From positions 1 through 6,161 of the forward strand of contig JAISVP010000179.1 in assembly GCA_031271475.1 (NCBI GenBank): 6,161 nt of DNA, in the 5' to 3' direction. A program made the translations under genes and the position numbers. Below are positions 1 through 5,928 of the stretch, in pieces. Position 1 is the stretch's first letter, and every line of letters begins with the position of its first letter. A model generated the notes under the pieces. That model was not told where the DNA came from, searched no databases, and saw only the letters and a list, made by a program, of their open reading frames with translations. The DNA is from Oscillospiraceae bacterium (GTDB taxonomy: Bacteria; Bacillota; Clostridia; Oscillospirales; Ruminococcaceae).

Positions 1-1377
1 GTTAGTAAGAGCCCACAAATTCGCCAAATACACACCTTGCTGACCAAATACGCCCAGTGCATCCGCCTGTGCGATCGCCCCGGAAATGTTATTCCCGCCG
101 CCGAAATTGTATTCCGTAATGCCAAGTTTCGTTCCGGGGTAGTACTTTTCAATATCACTTTGAATCCGCGGCAACACCGGCAAAAATCCGAATAACCACT
201 GATTTACCCAGCTTTTCTCACCGCGGTGAACGGCTCCGTCCCATACATTAGGTATTTCATCGAAATTATTAACGTATGTGCTGTCCCAGAGCGTACGCAC
301 TATCTGCAACCTTTCGGCGGCACATTCTTCACAGTCTTCCAAAGGACAGTTCGATACTCTGTGTCCGGTGGTCTGATACTGGTTATTTTCGTTAAGTTCC
401 AAACCGGTATATGCCTCGGAGTAGTAATGTACGTCAAAAACGTCAAGCAAACGTCTGCCTGCTTCTTCCTCTGCCTGTGCCATCTGATCAAGGTAGTATG
501 AAACATACCATTCATGCTCACCCTTTACATCTTCCCAGTCCGGCGCTTCCGCAAGGTTACTGTACGCACCGAATCCAAACAGAACAGGACCGATTATTTC
601 GGCATTCGGGTCAACGTCTTTTACCGCGCCCGCAAGTTCGATTCCCTTGTCAACCAATTCTTTCGCACCCGTTTTTTCCGGATGGATACGGGGATGGGTT
701 TCAGACCACAACGCCGGGTCATTGTCTAAAAGGTATCCGTTAAATCCGCCGTTTTGGGAATCGCCCAATGTTTCCACAAGATAATTAACGTACTCATCCA
801 TGTATACATAATCATCGTCTTTGTCAGGATCAAGCACGAAGTCGCTTCCCTTTCTCGCCACCACTTCTTTCCAGCGAGGTGAAGGTGCAGCTTCCTCTTC
901 CAGTACGGGATTCCTGCCTTCAATACCCATGTCAGCGGCAACATATCCTGCCATCTGCAAGGTTGTAGCCTTGTATCCGATATTTCTTTCCTTCGCGATG
1001 TTTGCTACATTTAAAGCAGGTGCGCCGGGAAGAAACTTAATATCCTCCGGCAGGTTCATATTCATATAATCGTCATTATAGTGCTCCCAGTCAGCCCCTG
1101 CATTTGAATAGTTCGTTTCCCAGTTATATCCTGTTGTTCTGTTACCGCCCTGTCTTAATGATTTCGGTGAAACCAGGTCGTAATTTTCATTGGCATAGTT
1201 GTCGTTAACGCCGTAAATATAGGGGCTTATCGGTTTTTTATCGCCCTCCATATCGACTGTGATGGACGGCAAGGGCGGCAAGATAGGCTCTTGCGGAGCA
1301 TCCGGCTCTGCCGCAAAAACAGTCAATCCTGACGTTAATGTAAATACCGCGGTAAGTGCTGCTAAAATTCTCTTCAT
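1..1377 (-). CDS. Secreted glycoside hydrolase family 44 beta-glucanase/xyloglucanase (5' part, C terminus beyond window)
   Basis: Family 44 enzymes are retaining endo-beta-1,4-glucanases, often active on xyloglucan and mixed-linkage glucans, and work outside the cell. The frame is open for 459 codons from ATG 1377 to the left edge, so the C terminus is missing. AGGAAGAGG lies just upstream of the ATG. Residues 1-22 form a signal peptide (MKR, then a hydrophobic stretch, cleavage near VFA-AEP). Family landmarks are IYGVNDNYA (about 54-62), RQGGNRTTGYNWE (75-87), LDNDPALWSETHPRIHP (217-233) and ITEYNFGGG (420-428). E422 matches the catalytic nucleophile. At the acid/base position the usual NEP reads N219-D220-P221, so Glu is replaced by Asp. 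A segment around 331-354 with Cys344, Cys349 and Cys352 looks like an insertion. The gene follows fliS in the same direction, an unusual neighbour for a cellulase-type enzyme. Family assignment is from remembered motifs and is fairly secure; the substrate is not determined. Confidence 0.88.
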   Translation of the reverse strand, partial: MKRILAALTAVFTLTSGLTVFAAEPDAPQEPILPPLPSITVDMEGDKKPISPYIYGVNDNYANENYDLVSPKSLRQGGNRTTGYNWETNYSNAGADWEHYNDDYMNMNLPEDIKFLPGAPALNVANIAKERNIGYKATTLQMAGYVAADMGIEGRNPVLEEEAAPSPRWKEVVARKGSDFVLDPDKDDDYVYMDEYVNYLVETLGDSQNGGFNGYLLDNDPALWSETHPRIHPEKTGAKELVDKGIELAGAVKDVDPNAEIIGPVLFGFGAYSNLAEAPDWEDVKGEHEWYVSYYLDQMAQAEEEAGRRLLDVFDVHYYSEAYTGLELNENNQYQTTGHRVSNCPLEDCEECAAERLQIVRTLWDSTYVNNFDEIPNVWDGAVHRGEKSWVNQWLFGFLPVLPRIQSDIEKYYPGTKLGITEYNFGGGNNISGAIAQADALGVFGQQGVYLANLWALTN

Positions 1378-1396
1378 TTTTCCTCTTCCTTTCTGT

Positions 1397-1460
1397 AAAA
1401 AAATATTTTATTGTGAATCCTCACAGATAACAGTCCTAACCGATCCCGGCAGGACTGTTA
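1397..1460 (-). promoter_or_regulatory. Tandem stem-loops between fliS and GH44: terminator and/or structured leader
   Basis: Read on the minus strand, five bases after the fliS stop there is a perfect 10-bp inverted repeat, TAACAGTCCT / AGGACTGTTA (1451-1460 and 1428-1437). Its 13-base interior can fold further as GCCG-GGAT-CGGT. Next comes a second perfect stem, TGTGA-GGAT-TCACA (1425-1412), then an A/T-rich stretch ending in seven T (1403-1397). The first hairpin has no T run directly behind it, and the T run starts eight bases after the second stem, so it is not a textbook terminator. It may end fliD-fliS transcripts weakly, act as the structured leader of the GH44 mRNA, or both. Both apical loops show GGA, the core of CsrA sites. 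No convincing promoter for the GH44 gene is visible inside the spacer. Confidence 0.55.
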
Positions 1461-1465
1461 AATGT

Positions 1466-1885
1466 CTAACTAAACGCCTGGCTAAAGACCGAATTCGGCA
1501 TCTGTTTTGAAACCGGTCTGTTATTAGCCTCAAAGAAACTGCTGCGCAATTCTGACATCATCTCTACCACATCCTCAATGGGTTCTTTTATGACCTTACG
1601 GTTAGCGTCAAGCAAGTGGGTAAGAAAGAAATCATATAAATCGGACAGACTCTGAGAAATTTCAATGTCCATATTCAGAATTGAACGCAGATAGCGTATT
1701 ATATCGCTTGCCTTTCTGAGCATACTGACACGGGTACTCGCACGGACTCCCGGATCTTCCTCCTGAAACGACTCTAACGCCAAAGTCATGTCTGCTATAC
1801 ATTCGTCATACAGTTTTACAATCATATCGCCCTGCGTCATGGTCATAACTGATTGTCTTTTATATTCGTTGTACGGACTGTACAT
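1466..1885 (-). CDS. fliS: Flagellar secretion chaperone FliS
   Basis: FliS binds the C terminus of newly made flagellin in the cytoplasm, stops premature polymerisation and delivers it to the flagellar export gate. The 139-residue product has the family signature: N-terminal YNEYKRQSV (5-13), then TMTQGDMIVKLYDECI (15-30), a helix with LRKASDIIRYLRSIL (56-70), SLSDLYDFFLTHLLDANR (79-96) and the closing helix VVEMMSELRSSFF (106-118). The length is close to the usual 125-140. Residues after about 121 form a polar, probably disordered tail. The start is set by GGGAGGA a few bases upstream of ATG 1885. It lies 21 bases downstream of fliD in the same direction, the usual fliD-fliS order, so the two are almost certainly co-transcribed. 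In Gram-positive bacteria FliS also forms a complex with flagellin and FliW. Confidence 0.95.
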   Translation of the reverse strand: MYSPYNEYKRQSVMTMTQGDMIVKLYDECIADMTLALESFQEEDPGVRASTRVSMLRKASDIIRYLRSILNMDIEISQSLSDLYDFFLTHLLDANRKVIKEPIEDVVEMMSELRSSFFEANNRPVSKQMPNSVFSQAFS

Positions 1886-1906
1886 TCCGCAATCCTCCCG
1901 TTTGTT

Positions 1907-3877
1907 TTAATATTGCTGCTGTGAATACAGCCATTCGGACTGCTGATTCATACGCATAATGTGTACTTCCATTGCGTCAAACCGTTTCCAATAGGCATTT
2001 TTCTTCATATCATACTGCATATTCAGTCTTACAAGATTCTTTGCTATGTCTTGAAGCTGCTTATAGATTACGCTGTCTTTTTCGGAAACTATATCATTGG
2101 CTACACCTGCCTCTTTCACCAAACGTCCCGGTGCAGCAAGACTTGTGCTTGCGTAATTTTTAAGTGTTCCTTCAAGTTTTGCCATCAGACCGTCATTAGA
2201 ACCGTCAGCACCGCTTACACGGGCGAAAGCAGCCGTTAACTCTTCACCGCGTTCTGAGATTGCCTTTTTGAGTTTTTCCTCATCTATCTCAAGTTTGCCG
2301 AAATTCTTAAGATTAAGCTTATTGTCATTCCCGATTAATTTTGAAGTATCAATTCCGAACTCAAACAGTGAAACTTTTATATCGTTTCCGCTTTCATCCT
2401 TACCGATAACGACAGGCGAGCTCACTGCTTTTGCCAAATCGTCAATCATATCACGCACAATCGGGTCTTTACTGAGAAGACCTCCCATAGATTTTTCTTC
2501 CCACAGCTGAATTTCCCGCTCGGACATCTCTTTCTTCTGTGCTTCCGTGAGAGGAGGATATTTTTTCCATGTGGCTTCCGCCGTCACCTTAGTATTAAGA
2601 TCTTCAATAAGTTTGTTGTAGTCATCAACGAATGCTTTTATGTTGTTGAATATCTTGTCAACATCCCGTGATGAACCGACCTGCACAGTTTGGTCTCCGG
2701 TAGTTTCTTTAAGTTCAAATGTTACGCCCGCATATGAAACGGTGTTAGACATTCTCTCCATTCTTTCACCGTCAATAAACAGTACGGAGTTCTGCCCTTC
2801 GGTAAAAGTAACACCTGTCATCGTATTTTTATCGGGGTCATCGCTGCCGCTGTCAAAGCCGTCAAGATTTCCAACACCCAAAAGTGCGCCCAATACATTA
2901 CCTGTATCACCAATATCTATGTTAAACCCGGAACCCGTGTTTTTGGAAACCAATGACAGTGTATCCTTAATACCGTTATATTCAAGATCCACCCCGGCAT
3001 CGCTGTTATAGATCCTGTTCATAACGTCAGTAACTTTGTCATCCTTATATATGTCTATCTGTGTGCCGTTGACTGTAAGTCCCTTGTATATGGACTTTCC
3101 GTTTCCGTCATCCTCAAAAAGACTGTCAATATCAGTTATACCCCTGTCTTTCAGCACCTGCTCTATCGTTTTATCTAAATTGAAACTTGTAGCGGTAACA
3201 GAGCTGTCAATCCCTAAAATATCCATTGCGGACGACGACGCAGAAAGAACCAATGTCTGACCTCTGTCCTCCTTGGTAGAGAACGTCAGTTTATTGTCAC
3301 TGTCCAATTCCACATCAACATTATTTCCGAACGCCTGTGAAACCTTCTTTTGAAGATCTTCAACGGTGTCACCTTCATCAACCGTAATTGATCTCTTTGT
3401 ATTGTCAAGTGTTAAATCGAAAGAGAAAGCTTTTTCCGCACCCTGATCACCAAAAGTGTAATTGGTAGAAATATTCCCTCCGAGTTTGCCGGATTCCAAT
3501 TTAGCCGCTGTTGCAAGTTTCTCTACCTTGACATTAAAATTAGTATCCGCTGATGCGGTACTCGAAAGAACGCTGATTGCACTTGAACTTGAACTCAGGC
3601 TCATTTCGCTGTACATAGATGCCGAGCGCATATTGGTCGGAGAAAGCAAATCAAAATACTTATTGTAAAAGTCATTTGTCTGCGTTATCAAACTTCTGTA
3701 CACGCTTTGTTTATTAATAAGCTGCTGGCTTTTTATTGTCTGTGTATCAATCCTCTGCTGATAAGGTGCAAGCATCGCTTTTACCATAGACTCTGTATCT
3801 ATCCCGGAAGCCAAACCGGAAATACCTTTTGATGAATAGATATTATTCACCGTAGTTGCTGTTGACTGCAATTGCAT
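1907..3877 (-). CDS. fliD: Flagellar filament capping protein FliD (hook-associated protein 2)
   Basis: FliD forms the oligomeric cap at the filament tip that guides flagellin insertion; its surface domains may also contact host mucus. The 656-residue protein has the conserved N-terminal domain at about 17-115 (GISGLASGIDTESMVKAML, 18-36) and the C-terminal domain from about 407 (IFNNIKAFVDDYNKLIEDLN, 409-428). The latter includes the PLTEAQKKEMSEREIQLWEEKS stretch (442-463) and GLLSKDPIVRDM (466-477). Residues 596-656 form an amphipathic coiled-coil that, with the N terminus, should build the leg region. The acidic middle (about 120-400) is the variable D2/D3 region, which makes the protein longer than many homologues. 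There is no signal peptide, as expected for type III export. GGAGGT sits 7 bases before ATG 3877. A sigma-28-like element lies upstream and fliS follows directly. Confidence 0.96.
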   Translation of the reverse strand: MQLQSTATTVNNIYSSKGISGLASGIDTESMVKAMLAPYQQRIDTQTIKSQQLINKQSVYRSLITQTNDFYNKYFDLLSPTNMRSASMYSEMSLSSSSSAISVLSSTASADTNFNVKVEKLATAAKLESGKLGGNISTNYTFGDQGAEKAFSFDLTLDNTKRSITVDEGDTVEDLQKKVSQAFGNNVDVELDSDNKLTFSTKEDRGQTLVLSASSSAMDILGIDSSVTATSFNLDKTIEQVLKDRGITDIDSLFEDDGNGKSIYKGLTVNGTQIDIYKDDKVTDVMNRIYNSDAGVDLEYNGIKDTLSLVSKNTGSGFNIDIGDTGNVLGALLGVGNLDGFDSGSDDPDKNTMTGVTFTEGQNSVLFIDGERMERMSNTVSYAGVTFELKETTGDQTVQVGSSRDVDKIFNNIKAFVDDYNKLIEDLNTKVTAEATWKKYPPLTEAQKKEMSEREIQLWEEKSMGGLLSKDPIVRDMIDDLAKAVSSPVVIGKDESGNDIKVSLFEFGIDTSKLIGNDNKLNLKNFGKLEIDEEKLKKAISERGEELTAAFARVSGADGSNDGLMAKLEGTLKNYASTSLAAPGRLVKEAGVANDIVSEKDSVIYKQLQDIAKNLVRLNMQYDMKKNAYWKRFDAMEVHIMRMNQQSEWLYSQQQY

Positions 3878-3935
3878 AACAATACCTCCTTTTATGTTTA
3901 CAAAAAAACATCTGCCTACTTTAGTTCTAATATAC

Positions 3936-3943
3936 TTATCGGC
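3936..3943 (-). promoter_or_regulatory. Putative sigma-28 (flagellar sigma factor) -10 element for fliD
   Basis: On the minus strand the flgN-like/fliD spacer contains GCCGATAA, which matches the sigma-28/sigma-D -10 consensus exactly. It is placed so that transcription would start about 50 bases before the fliD ATG. The expected -35 TAAA about 15 bases further upstream is poor: the sequence there reads TTGA. Position and a perfect -10 favour a real late-class promoter driving fliD-fliS; the weak -35 leaves doubt. Confidence 0.45.
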
Positions 3944-3970
3944 AGTTTCAAATAAAAATCAACCCCGATA

Positions 3971-4450
3971 TCATATTTTTTTAAACTGTTCCGGTATATG
4001 ATAGTCTGTCATATTGGAAACGTCCCCGATGTTGCCCCTATATTTTGCCGCAACAGATTCCGTACCGGTATTTACATTTTTTATCTGTGTTAAAATGTCA
4101 TCCTGCCGTCTGCGTATTACACTGATTACTTCCGTATTAATTCTGTCTATTCTTGACATAACAGACGCTATATTCTGCACTTGCTCGGAAATTGCACGTT
4201 CATGTTCTGACAGTTCATCAAAATCCGGTTTGTTATTTAATACGCTTCTTATACGTTCAGGATTTTTCAAATTTGCTATTTCCTCGCGTATTTCCACATT
4301 TATTGCATCTAACCGCTCAATAATCTCCTCACGTTTTTCAAGCATACCTTCTGTTTCGTCTTCCGCACAGTCGCACATCTTCTGTGTCAGGGTTTCGTAT
4401 TCCAGAAGCAGCTGTTCCTGCTTTAATAATATTTCAGATATTTTCTGCAT
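3971..4450 (-). CDS. Coiled-coil protein, probable FlgN/FliT-type flagellar export chaperone
   Basis: The 159-residue product is almost wholly helical and heptad-rich: a long N-terminal helix (1-60, with KISEILLKQEQLLLEYETL and the acidic KREEIIERLDAINVEI), a break at NNKPDF (72-77), a second helix (80-125) and a disordered tail ending IPEQFKKI. This layout matches FlgN-like chaperones, which bind hook-filament junction or cap proteins before export. Its place directly before fliD also suits a FliD-specific (FliT-like) role, but no residue motif separates the two, so no symbol is given. I chose ATG 4450 because GGAGGG lies just upstream. A longer in-frame version starting at 4609 would run through that ribosome binding site and into the divergent gene. 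The fliD ATG is 93 bases past its stop. I saw no clear promoter for it. Confidence 0.62.
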   Translation of the reverse strand: MQKISEILLKQEQLLLEYETLTQKMCDCAEDETEGMLEKREEIIERLDAINVEIREEIANLKNPERIRSVLNNKPDFDELSEHERAISEQVQNIASVMSRIDRINTEVISVIRRRQDDILTQIKNVNTGTESVAAKYRGNIGDVSNMTDYHIPEQFKKI

Positions 4451-4467
4451 TTGTTCCCTCCGCATTA

Positions 4468-4496
4468 TTGCAATTTTAATGAAACTGTGGTATAAT
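4468..4496 (+). promoter_or_regulatory. Sigma-A promoter for the PilZ-like gene
   Basis: TTGCAA (4468-4473) and a perfect TATAAT (4491-4496) are separated by 17 bases. TG at 4488-4489 gives an extended -10. The predicted start near 4503 leaves a leader of about 60 bases, with AGGAGGAG (4551-4558) before ATG 4563. The promoter lies in the divergent spacer, about 20 bases from the start of the flgN-like gene on the other strand. It is a housekeeping-type promoter, in contrast to the sigma-28-like site before fliD. Confidence 0.8.
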
Positions 4497-4562
4497 AAGG
4501 ACACAGTCATCACAAACGGCCGCCTACAGGAAACTTGACTATCAAAATTCAGGAGGAGAATA

Positions 4563-5195
4563 ATGTTTCCAAATAACTGCCACGCATTTTTAATGAGTGA
4601 TCGAGGCAAAATCCTTGATCACGGAATTGCGTCAATTTTCATTAAGGATAAGTTTATTGTATTTAAAAGCGGATTCGTACCGCTGTTACAGTTCGGTGCT
4701 GCCGTAAGGATCGTCTGTGCCGAAAACGGTCAGCAAACCCATATATTCAGCGGCGATGTTTTTATTTCCACGCATAAATTCATGAAGATTGTGTCTATAA
4801 ACTGCACCCTATTACCTGACGCCGAAAAAGCCCTTTACATTGATACTGCTGTAAAAGGCAAGGTTTCCGTACCTGCTCTTACCGTAAAGCCCAAATTCCG
4901 TCTGACAAATGCTCCCTGTGTTGTCACATCAATTTCCATGAAAAGACTTTGTTTTAAGTCTCCGCCATTGGATTTTGACTGGCACATACCGTTTAACATT
5001 GAACTCAAAGATCCCATATTCCAAAGACGCACACAAATTACTGTAAAAGCAAGCAGACGGAATATCTCATTCGGTAAAATTGCCAAATATGAATGTGACA
5101 TTCACGAAATAAACCGCAATACCGCCGACACTCTCATGGAATATATCCGTGAAAAAAATTTAGAAATTCTAACCGAACTGATCGGCAGTCAATAA
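4563..5195 (+). CDS. Probable PilZ/YcgR-like protein with degenerate binding motif
   Basis: This 210-residue protein is predicted to be cytoplasmic: no signal peptide and no membrane helix. Residues 1-95 look like a beta-rich N-terminal domain. About 100-200 read like a PilZ barrel: strand CVVTSISMKRLCF (119-131), then HIPFNIEL (141-148), TQITVKASRRNISFGKIAKYECDIHEI (157-183) and a closing helix (187-207). In YcgR/DgrA proteins a PilZ domain binds cyclic di-GMP and slows the flagellar motor. The usual RxxxR and D/NxSxxG motifs are not intact here: the corresponding stretches read KPKFRLTNAPCVV and SISMKRL. It may be a non-binding PilZ relative, or another beta-barrel protein. It is the only plus-strand gene in the window, has its own promoter and an AGGAGGAG site, and converges on csrA with 4 bases between stops. 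The gene is real; the family is a moderate-confidence reading by eye. Confidence 0.55.
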   Translation: MFPNNCHAFLMSDRGKILDHGIASIFIKDKFIVFKSGFVPLLQFGAAVRIVCAENGQQTHIFSGDVFISTHKFMKIVSINCTLLPDAEKALYIDTAVKGKVSVPALTVKPKFRLTNAPCVVTSISMKRLCFKSPPLDFDWHIPFNIELKDPIFQRRTQITVKASRRNISFGKIAKYECDIHEINRNTADTLMEYIREKNLEILTELIGSQ

Positions 5196-5199
5196 ACCC

Positions 5200-5394
5200 C
5201 TACATTTGAATTCTTGAGGCGGCAGCCTGTTTGTTTTCGGCAACCGTATCCAATAATTCACTGCGTAAAATGGTATAACTTTTGGGTGCGGCAATACCTA
5301 ACTTAACCTTATCTCCGTTAATTTCAACTACCTTAACCTCGATATCACCGTTAATTTTAAATGACTGGTCTAATTTTCTTGTTAGTACTAACAT
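5200..5394 (-). CDS. csrA: Carbon storage regulator / flagellin translational repressor CsrA
   Basis: CsrA is a homodimeric RNA-binding protein that blocks ribosome binding at GGA-containing leaders; in Bacillus its main target is the flagellin mRNA and FliW is its antagonist. The 64-residue product starts MLVLTRKLDQSFKI and contains DIEVKVVEINGDKVKLGIAAPKS (17-39), the family core. The RNA-contact residues L4 and R44 are present. The usual His before R44 is Leu (ILRSEL instead of VHRxEI). The C-terminal tail is about ten residues shorter than in Bacillus subtilis CsrA, as I recall that sequence. The ATG overlaps the fliW stop by one base (TAATG) and AAGGAGGG lies inside the fliW 3' end, so the two genes are coupled. 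Its stop lies 4 bases from the convergent PilZ-like gene, leaving no intergenic space for a terminator. Confidence 0.95.
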   Translation of the reverse strand: MLVLTRKLDQSFKINGDIEVKVVEINGDKVKLGIAAPKSYTILRSELLDTVAENKQAAASRIQM

Positions 5395-5822
5395 TATTCG
5401 CCCTCCTTAAAAAGAGGGTGTTTTACCGGCAAGTCCTCTTCTGACAGGAACTGCCCCGCAGTTCTCTCCGTTACGTTTATGAATATCGGCGCTCTTAAAT
5501 TCACTGTGGATTTCTTGATATTTCCGTCCGGTACTACCATCATATACCACTTATCATATTCTCCGGTTCCCAATTTTTCCTGTACGTCCAACGGAACCTC
5601 CTGAGCTGTTTTTTCTTTTTCCGTCAATAATCGGCTTGCCAAAATAAAGCATAAGTCCGGTTCCTGCACGGACTGCATCCATGTAATATCTGTTCCAAGA
5701 TTCTCTTCAAACAAAAGTACAAACCTGTCATACTCATCGAATGCAAAAATCGGGGCTTCAAATGTAATAATATCCGCCGTATCGATTTCAATATTTCCAA
5801 AATCCCTTGTTTTTAATTCCAT
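5394..5822 (-). CDS. fliW: Flagellar assembly factor FliW (CsrA antagonist)
   Basis: FliW binds either flagellin or CsrA. When flagellin is exported, free FliW sequesters CsrA and flagellin translation resumes. The 142-residue length is normal. Family features include FGNIEID (8-14), RFVLLFEE (33-40), the central WMQSVQEPDLCFILAS (48-63), and VNLRAPIFINVTERTAGQ (107-124), the strongest FliW signature. The usual GIPGFE-like turn near residue 25 is degenerate (PIFAFDEYD). ATG 5822 is preceded by a modest ribosome site (AAGGTG, short spacing). The gene follows the unidentified fragment after a 106-base spacer and overlaps csrA by one base. I could not find a good promoter in the spacer, so it may rely on transcription from further upstream, passing through the hairpin at 5901-5922. 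Confidence 0.94.
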   Translation of the reverse strand: MELKTRDFGNIEIDTADIITFEAPIFAFDEYDRFVLLFEENLGTDITWMQSVQEPDLCFILASRLLTEKEKTAQEVPLDVQEKLGTGEYDKWYMMVVPDGNIKKSTVNLRAPIFINVTERTAGQFLSEEDLPVKHPLFKEGE

Positions 5823-5900
5823 CTTACACCTTGCCTTTACCTATTGTGAAACTTTCTTCGGTTCCTTAAAACATTTTCCGAAACTCAGACAATTCAAACA

Positions 5901-5922
5901 ACCCCTGCGGATTTGCAGGGGT
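5901..5922 (-). terminator. Hairpin after the upstream gene, possible weak terminator or attenuator
   Basis: On the minus strand a perfect 8-bp stem ACCCCTGC / GCAGGGGT with a 6-base loop (AAATCC) begins six bases after the stop at 5929. It is followed by TGTTTGAATTG, an interrupted T run. The strong GC stem and position suit an intrinsic terminator, but the poor T tract suggests partial read-through into fliW-csrA or an mRNA-stabilising 3' end. Confidence 0.55.
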
Positions 5923-5928
5923 AATTTG

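Noticed and set aside
226..1069. Plus-strand frames and one out-of-frame minus-strand frame (726-944) within the GH44 region
   Set aside because: The continuous minus-strand GH44 frame, with signal peptide and family motifs from 1377 to 1, explains this stretch. The other frames have no coding signature.
1961..3668. Several plus-strand open frames opposite fliD (for example 2640-3011 and 2268-2510)
   Set aside because: They are antisense shadows of fliD: low complexity, Ser/Leu/Pro-rich and without ribosome sites.
3894..3911. ATGTTT / AAACAT inverted repeat in the fliD leader as an operator
   Set aside because: The arms are only 6 A/T-rich bases around a poly-T loop, easily produced by chance, and no known regulator site is matched.
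3961..3992. Terminator after the flgN-like gene
   Set aside because: Only a 3-bp ATC/GAT pairing precedes a short T run, too weak to call.
4014..4538. 174-residue plus-strand open frame opposite the flgN-like gene
   Set aside because: It is rich in Ser, Ile and Cys, as expected from the complement of a helical Glu/Lys-rich gene, and has no ribosome site or family resemblance.
4451..4609. N-terminal extension of the flgN-like gene, starting at 4609
   Set aside because: It would translate through the GGAGGG site serving ATG 4450, run across the divergent promoter and overlap the start of the plus-strand gene. The extra residues look unlike the rest of the coiled-coil protein.
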